NCBI GenBank assembly: GCA_002633005.1
Contig: NMRA01000042.1
Coordinates: 729,134-793,133, forward strand
Source of the DNA: Phoronis australis
Taxonomy: Eukaryota > Phoronida > Phoronidae
DNA: 64,000 nt
Reading direction: 5' to 3'
Part shown: positions 40,201 to 50,135 of the stretch, one piece after another
How positions within the stretch are numbered: the stretch's first letter is position 1
Layout: every line of letters begins with the position of its first letter
Notes under the pieces: model-generated
Database searches by the model: none
The model's input: only the letters and a program-made list of their open reading frames with translations
What the model was told of the DNA's origin: nothing
Translations under genes and position numbers: made by a program

Positions 40201-43200
40201 CAGTGTTTTGAAATTCTGTAATTTTTTCGAAAAATTTTAAACTTTTGCATTTTTCTGAAATTCAAAGGCAAAGAACTCAAAAACGGGAAGTCTGAGAAAA
40301 AAATTGTTAAATGTCATTTGAAAGAGTATACCTCGAAGAGTCCACATGCAAAAATTCACGTCATTTGCTCCTCCCCTTAAAAATGGCACCAGAGCACGAT
40401 TGAAAATGAGTGAAAATGCGCCAGATCCGCCATCTTGACATCAACTACCGGTTAAGTATCAAATAATATAAGCAACTCATAAGAAACTAACACATGAAAA
40501 ACTTCAAAGCAGTTGGTCCAACAATGTGCCCTCAACAGGACAAAACGCTTTTGTCCCAAAATTGAGCACTGGTCGATATTACCGACATCTTTGACTGGAA
40601 GTTAATGATACCCAGCAAATATATAGTATATGCCTATTGCTATAATCCTACTGATTTTCAGTGGTGTACGTAAAAAATTGCAGACTCTATGAGCATTTGA
40701 ATCTGAAATCCGAAACAAAATGGCCACCACGTCCGCCATCTTGGATCGAATCATGACGAAAAACAATAGACTTCCAGTACTTCTGGGACTATGGGTTGTG
40801 TGTGAATTTTGTAGGAATCTGACGAAAAATGCGACCTGTAGAGCATGAACAAAAAAAAACTTGATGTCAAAGCAACATACTTGCCGAAATTCATTTCGCC
40901 AAGTAATAACAAGAGCAACGCAGAGCGTTGAAATGCACCCACGAATGCATCGCAAATGGTGTGCTTTTGGGGTTATTTATTTGTATCATAAAAATAGCCA
41001 CTAGATGGTGCAAAAATGTACAATCCATCAAAAAACGATAACATGCCACATTTCATAAAATTGTCAAGAACTTCAGAGAAATAAAGGAAAACAGAACAAA
41101 ATGAAATTGCCACTTGTGGGCACAGCGTCCGTTCCATCTGCCCGAAAGTCGCTGTCTGTTGTTATCTTCATATAAATTCACTTACTAAATTTAATGAAGA
41201 AACTGCAGTGGGCTTTGGAGATATAATTATGGGCGCAAAACAAAATAAAACTACCACAAGGAGGCGCCACAGTAGTCAGTCGCCATCATCAAACGCCCTC
41301 TTCACACTGAAAACATATATCCCAATTTTCAAAACCATACCTAAAATGATTTGGTTGATCGAGGGGTGGACGCCAAAAAACAAGATTTGAAAACAGCAAA
41401 AAAAATGGCCACGAGGTGGCGCAAAATACCTCGATTCATCCAAAAACAAGATGATAGCATCATCTCAGTAACAGATGCCTATATATTCAAAATTTTATGA
41501 AAATCTGTTGAGGACCTTTGAAGATACAGACTGGTAGACGTAAAAAACTAAAATAGCCACGAAGAGGCACACCACTAGTCAGATCCGTCCGAAAGTCATC
41601 GTCATCCATTGACAACATCATATAAATACACTTGCTAAATTAAGTAAAGATCCTGCAAACGGTTTAATAGATACAGCCATGAGCGGAGGCGCCAAAGTAG
41701 TCGAACTTGTCGGAAAATCGTCGTCAGCCGTCTACTTCATAGCAAAATCATACATGCAAATTTTCACAATTATCCTAAAAGTGGTTTGGTTGATAGACGA
41801 GTGGACGCCAAAAAAGACTCGAAAAAAGTTAAAATGGCCCCTAGGTGGCGCAAACTAGGTCGAATCCATCTGAAAACGGAGAGATAGCGTCATCTCATTA
41901 ACATATGCCTCTATGCCATATTCTATGAAAATACGTTGAGGACCTCTGAACATACAGAGTTAAACGTAAAAAAACTAGAATTGCCACTCGGTGGCACACC
42001 AGTACTCAGATCCGTCTGAAAGTCGTCGTCCTCCCTAGTTAACATCATATAAATATACTTACTAAATTTAGTAAAGATCCTGCGAACGGTTTAGGGGATA
42101 TAGCCATAGGCGCAAAAAAACAAAACTGCCACTAGGAGGCACCACAGTAGTCAAAGTCGTTTGAAAATCATCGCCAGCCGTCCACTTCATAGTAACGACA
42201 TACATGCCAATTTTCACAACCATCATTTGAGCGGTTTGGTTGATAGAGGGGTGGACGCAAAAAAAACCGAAAACAGTAAAAATGGCCACTAGGTGGCGCA
42301 AACTACGTCAAATCCATCTGAAAATGGGAGGATTAGCATTTCACGAGGAATTCAGAAATGCTATTGGTTTAAGCTCAAATATGTTACAACTTAACTTTCA
42401 TTTTTATCAGACCAGCCCACTCAGACTAGATACGATCTGATTGGAGATTAGAGCAATTATCGAACAAGAGCGGAGGCCCTCCAACCATAAATGCCAGAAT
42501 GGAGTAAATCAGTCGTGAAAGATATTGGCTATGGGGGTAAACTTCCCAACTTGTTGTTGGGCTATAGAATCAAACAAGTTGGGAGCAACGGGATGTCGCC
42601 GTCATGATTTGAAAAAAGATGTGTCTATTGAGCGCCTCAGTATAAATTCCAAACAAGTGCTTCAGTAAGAATAATGTTTAAATACTTTTTAAACAAGTAC
42701 GCCAAAAACAAACAATTCCGATTGCTTTTGATCATGTTTACTACATGTATCAGGACTATTACTCCCAGATGTTTGTCAACCAAAGCAGGATTGCATACAC
42801 ACAAAGAGAGGAAACTAGAGAAGAAGAATATAGTTTGGTGGGAGGGAAATTGGAATCTCATCTCACATACTGGTATACAGAACTCAAATTATATGAAGTC
42901 AACAGGTTCAACAACAAACTAAATCCCCTTGAAAAGGTAAACCATTCATTTACTACCCAAACTGTTTGCTTCCCAGAAATCCAATATCTGTTCTGGACCC
43001 CATAGGATCCCATTCATCCCCAGTCAGTTATGAAGACCACTGTTGAGAGTGCGGTTTTACTTCATAGGGTGTAAGTAAACACAGGCCACATATTACCTGA
43101 GATAATCTTTCCACTGAATGTAACATGTGATCTGCTTGCCCTCAAGTTAAACATTTTCTTTGAAGGTACATCACTTATCTATGTTAGCTTTGACGTAGGC

Positions 43201-45883
43201 AAAACTACCAAAAACATCCCTTTGCCAATGACAAATTTAAACCTGCAGTTTCAAATTTCCCAGACACACTGTAATATCCACAATGTTTTAGACTCACTAT
43301 AAAATTCCTTGCTCATTTTTTTCCAGAAACACTTTTAGACTAAAATCAACAGAGCATAAATAACTAGTAAAAAAACTCTGGAATAATCATGAAAACCCAT
43401 TAACCAGATACTATAGGTTTAGTGTTGCTTCCACTAGCCGATATCTTTGATGCCCAAAGGCAATCACTTTTCATGTGCAGTCCTTTGACATACTTGAATA
43501 AAAATAACAAACAATAGACACTTCACCTACTAAAAAAGCTTGTCAATAGCATTCACTGGTGGGGTACATAGGCATGTTTTCACGTCTGGTGTTTTGTACC
43601 TACAGACCGTACTACAGTACCCCTTTGGACTTCACTTGACTGTAGTTAACTGGAGATGTGTTCATGTGTTTCTGGTCAGAAAAGTGCAATATTGCCAATA
43701 TGAGTTAACACTTACAGTGTACTTCCCAACCCATTTTGACTTGTGGCAATCTTATGGATTTTGCCTTGTATCAAGTTTGGCTCAGCTGTGTCAAATTTGA
43801 AAAACAATGCAGTAAGTTTGAACTCATAGGAAATACATTTAGCAAAGTTAGGCACTTTGAACATTTGGCACCAATTCAACATTGATTAACAGGTTTTACA
43901 AACAATTACAACGCACTATGAATATGGAGTTCCAATCGCATACGAAAATTTTTGTAATTTCTAAAAAACTATAATTTTTGTTACCCCAGAGAAAATTACA
44001 AACTACACACCTTTGCTTAAAAGCCACTAAAATCAAGTTTAAATTATAACCAATAAACATTTTTTTCAATTACAAGTGTTAGCCAATATAAGCTGGACTC
44101 TTCGGCTTAGTATTTCGCCATTGTTAAGGTGCTCATATTCAATTTTCAATGGAACAGCTTTGCAGTTTAAAAACATTACCACGCTTGTCAGATCATGAAT
44201 TATTGTTGAAGAAGCCAGCAACTTAAGTTATCTTGACAAGCAATGCATACATGTACCTTTTTCAAATTCGCAATTTTAAAGTTGCTGGCCAATGCCAATA
44301 AACTCTGGTCACTCGCGGTTTCGATGTTCTTGTTGGTAGGACAGAGCAAATCACAATACTATAAGACCAATTTTATTTACGTGTCAAAGGCCGAATTCCT
44401 TTTTCGCTTGTTAGCACTGAAGCAGGGTGTAGCCTAATGCAGCTCCAAATTCTAGTGTACTTTGTATGATACATCTGACACAGTCTGCTTGCCAACTCTA
44501 CGCTTTTGACAGGACAGTCCTGTTGTTTGAAGCTTTGTACCACATCCCACAACATCAGAATATTCCGCTTTCAAAAATTACACATTATTGTATGATTTTG
44601 TGCCATTTCACACAATTCACCCCTACTTTCCCCATTGCATTTTGCATCCCGAACTTTTTAGTGTTCAAGTACAAAAAACAAAATTTACCAAAAAGGCAGT
44701 AACTGGACTAACACTTCCATGATGTGATACATACTGTAAAATTTCAGCATCGCAAATCAACAACACAAACGCCCAAATTGTGCATTTGGGCCAGGAAACT
44801 AGTTCATAGAAAACCTAATTCATTAAGTTATTCAGCCACAGGATATAAGCCAACCAACCATCCCTCAGTGTTTAGACAAGCTAATCCAGCTTACCTGAAT
44901 ATAACAAAGCAGAAATAAATACAAACTTGCTTATTCAATAGAGAAAGGAGAAACAGGGTATTGTGCAATCAAGAATAATCATGTTATTATGAATGATTGC
45001 AGCACAAATTTGTAAATAAAATTCTGAAGCACAAGAGACACTGCATGTGACCACTGAATTCATACAAAAATTCAGTGAAACTTAACAGTTATCTACACAG
45101 TATTCAATGTAGTGCTAAATGTGGCAAGAATTAATTATTTCAAAATCGACAAATGTATGGCCAGTTAATATTTACTGGCAATAACATTGAATCCCGAAAA
45201 CCATTCTTTTTGACACACATAGAATGGAAGTCGATGAATAACTTCGACAGGAAACAACTTCATACATTCTCAATGAATAGGCCTACAAACCCCCCTTGAT
45301 TGAAATGCAATTGAAACAAAAACGTGTAAACTGCTCAACTCAAAGGTCTAGGGTACCAGAAAACAGCTCTGCATACTGAATCAGAGATGTGTAAGATGTT
45401 ACCTATGCTCTTGATTGAGATTCCGTCTGGTGATTTCAGTAGTCTTTTACTCCAAGCAGACTTGAAAGCTTCAACATGTTCGCTTTGTCCACTGGCGAGG
45501 ATGGTCTCATCCGCTAAACATCCACAATATTGCAGATTCCTCACAGCGTCCAAAAGACTAGCATTCCAGTAACACTGAGAGTTACATGCCTGGATACGCT
45601 TAAAAGTTTTAAACCCGTCAAAATTAGACGAACACGCTTCCTCGAGATCTCCTACCGTGTGTTTGACATTGTTTTTAGCACCTGACTTCCCGTGATTCAC
45701 GGCATGGTGATCCAGTCGAATTTCTTCTTGATTTGCCGCGGTTGACGACTTAGTCCTGTTGAGAATGTCTACTGAGATTGCGAGACATTTCGATGCCAAC
45801 AAAACGTGATCTGATGCGTTACTCGTGTCACGTTTTGTAGCCATGGTCAAGGCACCGCGCTTCTCTACAGTATCGCGGTCCAT
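19240..45883 (-). CDS. STOX: Storkhead-box protein (STOX1/STOX2 homologue), four coding exons
   Basis: Minus-strand exons are 45883-45403, 33763-33533, 21773-21291 and 20906-19240; every junction is GT-AG and phase 1, and the total is 2862 nt (953 aa), close to human STOX1 and STOX2. Start ATG is 45883-45881; the stop is TAA. Exon 1 ends with FKTFKRIQ, CYWNASLLDAV and SAWSKRLLKSPDGISIKSIG, the N-terminal STOX block. Exon 2 holds PVTQSQFIPLPDALCIVI and LVRERKIIHT; exon 3 opens NGYFIVTP, so the winged-helix region spans about residues 162-250. Exon 4 carries FSAQFPPPEW (about 433-442), a basic stretch (568-585) that could be nuclear localising, and DSGFNSP (about 866-872). A near-repeat, QKAMTLPAEIDG and QKALMLPVGIDG, lies at about 506-549. 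Vertebrate STOX proteins are winged-helix DNA-binding regulators; the role here is inferred from homology. Exon 1 lies in CpG-bearing sequence. Confidence 0.93.
20907..21290 (-). other. Third STOX intron
   Basis: Read on the minus strand, the donor is gtatgt from 21290 and the acceptor tttcaaag ends at 20907. It is 384 bp, AT-rich, with no other feature seen. Confidence 0.8.
22004..22516. mobile_element. MITE with long inverted termini, copy 1
   Basis: The left end reads taaaggccctttcatatt and the right end tatgaaaggcccttta, a perfect inverted repeat for the outer 15 to 16 bases, bounded by TA on both sides as for Tc1/mariner-type insertions. Subterminal blocks also pair: actccggtccg near the left, aggaccggagttaagcg near the right. 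The interior repeats gttaactgga and cgttcatactg. No transposase is encoded. A diverged copy is at 34970-35430. Confidence 0.85.
22611..23154. repeat. 55-bp minisatellite built on a transposon end
   Basis: The unit is about 55 bp (tacagtctaatataactaca, then ggttgtgatcagaaggac and attatcaacaagt), with repeats stepping from 22711 to 22766 and on to about 23115, roughly nine copies. In the first copy a 21-bp piece (ggttgtgatcagaaggacat) is itself triplicated. The last copy runs directly into the element at 23140, whose left end is the same ggtta-to-caagt segment. Confidence 0.88.
23140..23630. repeat. Dispersed DNA element, copy 2
   Basis: It has the same ordered blocks as 11520-12080 (tttgtgcatttagccaac, gtacatattttctgaaag, aaaaagtggaacatttt, gcataaccttaa). 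The left terminus is shared with the adjacent minisatellite unit. No coding capacity was seen. Confidence 0.7.
24691..24799 (-). other. Candidate alternative first exon inside STOX intron 2
   Basis: On the minus strand an ATG at 24799 opens 36 codons that include GRQLWLSIRNAFLNAVKGD and stop at a strong donor, gtaagt, after position 24691. The exon would end in phase 1, which matches the phase at the start of STOX exon 3 (21773), and it would replace exons 1 and 2. No acceptor is evident upstream, so it would have to be a promoter-proximal exon. I see no homology support; it could be chance. Confidence 0.25.
25000..28100. other. Intronic stretch with scattered repeat fragments
   Basis: It holds a fragment at about 26320-26520 (ttaaaaacattgccacac, gagccagcaac, ttgaattcacaatttt) that matches 44150-44300 and partly 2940-3060. 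Nothing else supportable was seen; the open frames look like chance frames. Confidence 0.45.
28110..29088. mobile_element. Non-autonomous DNA transposon with G-rich ends, copy 1
   Basis: The left end (ca)gtggcggatctagg is the inverted counterpart of the right end cctaaatccgcctatg. Both ends lead into long G or C runs (aaggggggg; ggcccccccc). The direct repeat agaccca flanks it at 28103-28109 and 29089-29095. If the leading CA belongs to the element, the duplication is 5 bp instead. It encodes no transposase and carries a tRNA-like segment at about 28345-28410. Related copies are 56488-56646 and from 63701 to the window end. The superfamily is uncertain. Confidence 0.85.
28345..28410 (-). pseudogene. 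tRNA-like segment inside the DNA transposon
   Basis: On the minus strand, gtgtagcggtaacgc resembles a tRNA A box and gagttcgagtc a B box, at tRNA-like spacing. The stems do not close well when folded by eye, so this is a tRNA-derived or SINE-derived remnant rather than a working tRNA gene. Confidence 0.5.
29230..30869. repeat. Near-identical 820-bp direct duplication joined by one N
   Basis: Copy 1 is 29230-30049 and copy 2 is 30051-30869. Both start ctggcgg and end caaagctgttcaaatttg. They differ at only a few bases and small indels, and the junction is a single N at 30050. That pattern fits two alleles placed side by side by the assembler, though a real recent duplication is possible. Confidence 0.93.
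31516..31848. mobile_element. hAT-like non-autonomous element
   Basis: The left end aatggtgcaacgattttt and the right end (inverted: gtgggaagatatacattttt) are imperfect inverted repeats. Direct repeats cattagt lie at 31509-31515 and 31849-31855; a one-base mismatch would extend them to the 8 bp usual for hAT. The interior is rich in ttcgat and gaattg repeats. No transposase was seen. Confidence 0.65.
34970..35430. mobile_element. MITE, copy 2 (diverged)
   Basis: It repeats the order of 22004-22516: taactctggtctgagcgg, cgttcatactggcttcgg, atcgcaaggtagcgctgc, aatataagcaactattag, and a final gtcagtatgaaaggc. The outermost 15 bases of the left end are lost. It lies in the first STOX intron. Confidence 0.78.
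35861..36090. repeat. Transposon-end-like block with repeated gttaagcgcccac
   Basis: It starts taccgtaatcgttcgggtta and has several spaced copies of agttaacc/agttaagcgccc, with ccccgactttt between. The start resembles the ends of the element at 38017-39519. It looks like one end of a DNA element whose other end is lost or lies near the N gap. Confidence 0.5.
36684..36849. other. Assembly gap
   Basis: This is a run of 166 N. Nothing can be said of its content; it lies in the first STOX intron. Confidence 1.
37380..37490. repeat. Short clustered motif gcgacctgg
   Basis: gcgacctgg, gcgagctgg and aggtcgcaaaatgcgacct recur several times in about 100 bp, partly as inverted pairs. It is probably an internal piece of the surrounding mobile element. 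The motif gcgacctg also occurs near 40830. Confidence 0.5.
38017..39519. mobile_element. 1.5-kb element with imperfect inverted ends
   Basis: The left end taccgtgtttgcccaataac, followed by tgccca, pairs with the inverted right end tactttattcgccttaataa, followed by ccgccca. I could not find a clear target-site duplication. No transposase frame is visible; the largest frames are under 100 codons. Confidence 0.55.
39940..40000. repeat. GAT-rich microsatellite
   Basis: This is a degenerate run of gatgacgat, gatgatgaa and similar triplets, intronic. Confidence 0.7.
40911..42350 (+). repeat. Higher-order repeat array 1 with CTCF-like motifs
   Basis: About ten monomers of about 150 bp each open with a variant of CCACTAGGNGGCRC. 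Clear sites start at 40998, 41409 (CCACGAGGTGGCGC), 41557, 41838, 41984, 42129 and 42286 (CCACTAGGTGGCGC). Three monomer types alternate. Type a continues with caaa, a catcc(a)aaa block and ttttatgaaaa. Type b continues with caccagtagtcag and tcatataaata. Type c continues with cacagtagtcaaa, tgccaattttcaaaa and gaggggtggacgc. The head (acaagagcaacgcagagc, ttgaaatgcacccacg) recurs at 53031 in array 2. It lies in the first STOX intron. Confidence 0.85.
42545..42586. repeat. Perfect short hairpin
   Basis: tcccaacttgttgttgggct is followed by aaacaagttggga; the arms tcccaacttgtt and aacaagttggga are exact complements around a loop of about 20 bases. It could be a transposon end or a structured RNA segment. 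No more can be said. Confidence 0.6.
42660..45300. other. Rest of the first STOX intron near exon 1
   Basis: It is AT-rich. At 44150-44300 a block matches 26330-26460 and 2940-3010 (dispersed family). No coding exon or RNA gene was recognised. Confidence 0.5.
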
Positions 45884-46330
45884 GTTCAAATGAGCTTGTT
45901 GTGATTGATGACGATGGATTCACCTGGTCTTTGCACATGCGCAGTGACAAAATTGCCTCCTTGCCACGGGCCCGACTTAGAGTGGGTGCAGCATTTATGT
46001 AGGCTTACCGCTGTAATAAATATAGTAAAACAACGAAGAAAAAACTGACCGTTTTCACTCACAATGGAACGCACGCTTACATGCACATAAAATCATGCAC
46101 AGTCAGTGTTTTGGGAAATTACTTTGGAATTGCTCGGCCAAAAAGTAACGTCGATGTGACGTCGGAATTCAGACATTGAATGAACATTTGATAACGTTGC
46201 CAGCCACGTGAACTCCGGGAAGACGTTAGCTGCGTACCAACTTTGAAAAACGTTTATTTTTGATATCGTGATTTATTCTCGCCGACGTCGCGACCTAAAA
46301 GAGACGTCGCACGGACGTCATACTTGCCTG
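45884..46330 (-). promoter_or_regulatory. Probable STOX promoter and 5' UTR region
   Basis: It lies immediately upstream of the STOX start and contains more CpG than the surrounding AT-rich DNA. No TATA box is placed convincingly. Four GACGTC palindromes lie at 46158, 46284, 46303 and 46314; these are cores of CREB/ATF-type sites, though the block around 46180-46330 also looks repeat-like and may be a transposon fragment. Confidence 0.4.
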
Positions 46331-47757
46331 CTGGGATGAGTTCATACGGAATTCACCATTTCATTGTAAGAATAAACAATGCGCCACGCCGTTCAATTTA
46401 CAAACGGATGGTACTCCTGCGGTTTACGATATCAAACTCAATGAAAAAAGATTTTCAAGTGATACGTAAATGCGAATCTGCGGTTTTTTGGATTAATTTA
46501 CTCTAATGAAACAAATTATTGTATATTCAGTTAAAAGCCGCTATAAACTACGTAATGCTACTTTAGAAGTGGAGTCTCAGTGACACCACATAGTTTATGA
46601 GATTTTCGGACTTGCACGGCCAACTGATTGACGTACATCAAAATCAAAATAGAGCTACCCGACCGAATAAAAGCTGAGTTTTGATACCAATGAGTGTAAT
46701 ATTGGTTCTGTATTGTCAATCTAAATTCAAGGATCTGTATAAGAAATATGGAACACTTGATTTTGAATTTGGATACTGAGAATTCGAATTATAATGATTT
46801 CTGTAGAATCTTACCTGGAGTTTCCAACTAAATTTGATTTTTGTATTTTAGCCAGCTAAGCTTTGTGAAATACAGCATTGTCTAAGATGCACATGCATAC
46901 TTGTACGCTTCTGACACCACACATAATATGATTAAAATGATTCAATCGACGATACCAGGAAAACAAATAGATTAATCCATTTCGCTATCAGATCCTCCAC
47001 CACGAACGGCCATGATTTTAGCCATCGACAAGGTGATTTGAATTAGAGTTGCGCCAGTCTAAAGTGTTTCAAAAGTTGAACTAATTCGGTGTTAAAATAC
47101 ACTATTCACTTCCCTTTCACAAAATCTAAAGTACGTGATAAGTTTCATCAATACAAGATGTCTCTAAAACAAGAAGAGCGTTTTCTATTACAACCTTGCA
47201 TGCATTTGGGATTTACTATCATTTTTTGAGAAATGAAACGTGAAAATGATATTTGCCTCTCTCATTGACTTGTGTACGACCAAAATTCAAAAGGTAAAAC
47301 TAATTTTCAGATTTCGGAAATTTATGAAAATGAAATTTAGCTTCATTCAATTTTGTGGACAATAATGGTCCATAAAAATTGTTTAAACACTTCACAGTTA
47401 CAAAACTGGACTTACCCTTCGTGCGACGGTTGCGAACGCACTCCCCACCGGATTTGAGGTCCGCCTCAGCAAGCCGAAATGTGATTCATATTACCAGTAG
47501 ACCTACCCTGCACTTTCTCACTTACATCAGTAATGCTCTTTTACTAAAAACTCTTTCCACTGCAAACGAATATTTGTCAGCTGTCATTAAAGTACACGAG
47601 AATGGTTGTCAGCTAATAGCAAACCTGGCAAATCTATGATGTTAGTATTTCCGAAAGCTTTGTGTGCAGCTCAAAATACAAACAAGACGTGTGAGATGGG
47701 AGGGGTTCATTCCTGTGGGCGCTCGCGGCACGTCATATTAACCCTGGGCACGCGCGT

Positions 47758-47887
47758 TATATAAACTGAGAAGATACACAGCAGTCCGACACACAACAAT
47801 CAGATGGGTCGTCCTGAAATGCTCAAAAGGGCAAAGTTGTTGGCAACTATTGTGAATCAGTCCGACACGTCCAACGGCAACAACTGA
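47758..47887 (+). promoter_or_regulatory. TATA box followed by a 27-codon open frame
   Basis: A strong TATATAAA at 47758-47765 sits in CpG-rich sequence. An ATG at 47804 opens 27 codons (MGRPEMLKRAKLLATIVNQ...) and stops at 47885-47887. The spacing would suit a start site near 47784-47790. The short frame could be an upstream ORF or chance, and no downstream exon could be joined in frame. Confidence 0.3.
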
Positions 47888-48199
47888 GAGGCCCTGTAAA
47901 GCAAGATGGGCAGCGCGACACAGTGGCTTTCGCCATTTCCAACAGAAGTGTTTTTACACGGTGAAAGCCTTTGACACTGTTGCCCACAGACAAACAGCAT
48001 TCTATATTACCCAGAATTTGCGGACAGATGGGGTACAAATTGCTGACAGACTGTTCACTGCTATCGGCTACCACGACGTTTGATTTTATTATCAGATTTC
48101 TGAGTCAGTATCTATCAAACCTAAACGACGGTTACGGTAACAATAAAATGTCCAAATTTTGCTCGATTTAAATTTTCACGATAGAACCTCAAAAACAGT

Positions 48200-48460
48200 G
48201 TTACGTTTTGTGAATTATCACCGCTTCATTTTTGTTTTATCCAACTTTTAAATTTTTCATAAAAACACAAAGGTCCTAATTTTGGATAGTTTCTAATAAA
48301 AAAGTGGATCATTTTAAAAACGATTCTTAACTGCACTTTGGAGAACAGTGCACAAAAAATAGTATCTGAAAGTTTTAAATTAACCGATCGGCCACATCCG
48401 AAATACGATGTTTCAAAATTAGCCAAATTTGGCCATTTTTCTAAACGTTTGACAAGAACT
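48200..48460. repeat. Dispersed DNA element, diverged copy 3
   Basis: It shares gaattatca, aaaaagtggatcatttt, gagaacagtgca and tagtatctgaaagtttt, in the same order as 23380-23540 and 11815-11985. The ends are too diverged to place. Confidence 0.55.
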
Positions 48461-50135
48461 TTGCGTGCCTGATATTTTAAGAAAAGTAGTGGTATTTTGT
48501 AGCCAATTAGCTATTCTTTTTCCTAATGCATGCATTTGTTCAACTTAACTCGCTCTGCATCTCTGAGGACAGTAAGCTAGCTGCTTTATTATAGACACAT
48601 GTCAATTTCCTTAGATTTTGTCATTGTATTCTGCATTGTAACTCAGAAATGGCGATTTCAGTGAACTATTAAAGTTTCGATCCTGAGTTACCCGACTGCC
48701 AATTTCTTCAACACACATTGCATGTATATTTTTAGCTTTGAAAATGAGTCTTCCGGGTAAAACGAGAGACAAGAAGCCACAGCCTAACAAACTACCTTGA
48801 ACACTGCCCCTAGCCACACAAAAATCAGGTATTTTTCTTTTTCCTTCATTTCCAGTTATGGATAGTTTGGGCCAAAGCATAATAAACTCATGGAACGTCT
48901 CGTGAAGTACGGGGGATTTTCATGTGACGAGGGTAGCAGTTTACATTGATGATTGAAGTGCGGGTTTGGTCCGCTTCCAACCCCCTGGGTGTAGGCACAT
49001 TATGATGAACAAACGTCTTGCGTCGGTTATAATTATTTTTCTATACTTCATTATGATTGAAGTTACCAATAACTAATAGGGTACTTTTTATTTTGCCAAC
49101 TAGTTTTAGGTGACCACAGGTATGTTCGACAGAAATCCTAGATCCCTGCTTTGGCAGGATTCCCAAGACATTCAGTCACGACATCCTGGGGTGCTTTCCG
49201 TAAACACAAGTATCAAGGCAGCTAGGCTTCCTTGCCAGTGCCCCGCACGGACCTGCCTTGAAACTCGCACAATCTTGGCTTTACATTTTAGTTAACTGCG
49301 GAAGTCCTTTCTTCACAGTCGTAAGTCGTCCCTTTCCAGTGAATACATGTGAAGAATGCAATGATTACCATAGTCAGTACAGGCGTGCTCACGATAATAT
49401 TAAGCAAAGAAAATCAATCACAAGTCTTGGCTTCACCGTCGGCCTTACACGTATACTACTCCGACAATTATAATTACAAAAAAACACAAGGCGTGGAGGG
49501 GGGTCTGCACAAGCAGTGTCATGTACAAGTGAAATTCCTTTGAAAGAAGTACAAACATCAGTTTTGGCTACTACAGGAAGTTTTAATGAGAAGTGAACGG
49601 GTGGGTGAATTTCGCAAATTTTGAGTGAGATTTTGATGTGGGCATTTTTCAACTGAAGAGTCTTGGGTAACCTTTTCAGTTTTCGGTCACGATTCGTAGG
49701 CCTTGTGAAATGGTCTGGCCGCACCTATTCGCATTTTTTGCTGACCCCGACTGTCGACTCTTGTCAAAAGGCACAGAAAAAGCAGCTTTTATACACCAGC
49801 TTTAGTTGTTCATGTTGGTGTATCTCCCATGACACTGACTCGGGTATCAAAACAAATTCATTTAACATAATCTTCAGAAATAAGCCAAAAGTTTGAATTC
49901 CAAGAAAAAGAATTTCTTGAACGTTTTGCGCCAAAGTGAAAGATCAAAATATTATCCTTGCATCTGAATCCAGGCGCTATGGTAAGTGCCTATTGTAATC
50001 CCAAACACCAAAAAGTATTCTTAGCAGCGGGGGAGGCAGCGGTGGCAGCAGCCGCAGCTGCCAACAAGCGGTTCTCTGCCCGAATATTAGCACTGTTGTC
50101 GTCTACATACTAGAAACATGTCTCCAAAAATTTCA

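Larger units (their letters stand above)
33764..45402 (-). other. First STOX intron (11.6 kb), repeat-rich with an N gap
   Basis: Donor gtaaca at 45402 and acceptor ctttgcag at 33764, read on the minus strand. It holds a MITE copy (34970-35430), G runs, a block of repeated aagcgcccac motifs (35861-36090), the N gap, a 1.5-kb inverted-repeat element (38017-39519), the first CTCF-like array (40911-42350) and fragments of dispersed families at 44080-44460. No extra STOX exon was recognised. Confidence 0.7.

Noticed and set aside
40602-40955. 117-codon minus-strand frame
   Set aside because: It lies wholly in repeat sequence beside array 1, is hydrophobic by AT composition, and overlaps a second frame. 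Treated as chance.
45884-45889. Upstream extension of STOX exon 1 beyond the ATG at 45883
   Set aside because: The frame is open for a few codons but has no ATG; the ATG at 45883-45881 is the first usable start.
47866-48078. Plus-strand frame with coding-like words (VKAFDTVAHRQTAFYITQNL)
   Set aside because: It has no ATG, no convincing splice acceptor, no recognised family, and an equally long frame on the opposite strand. Left uncalled.
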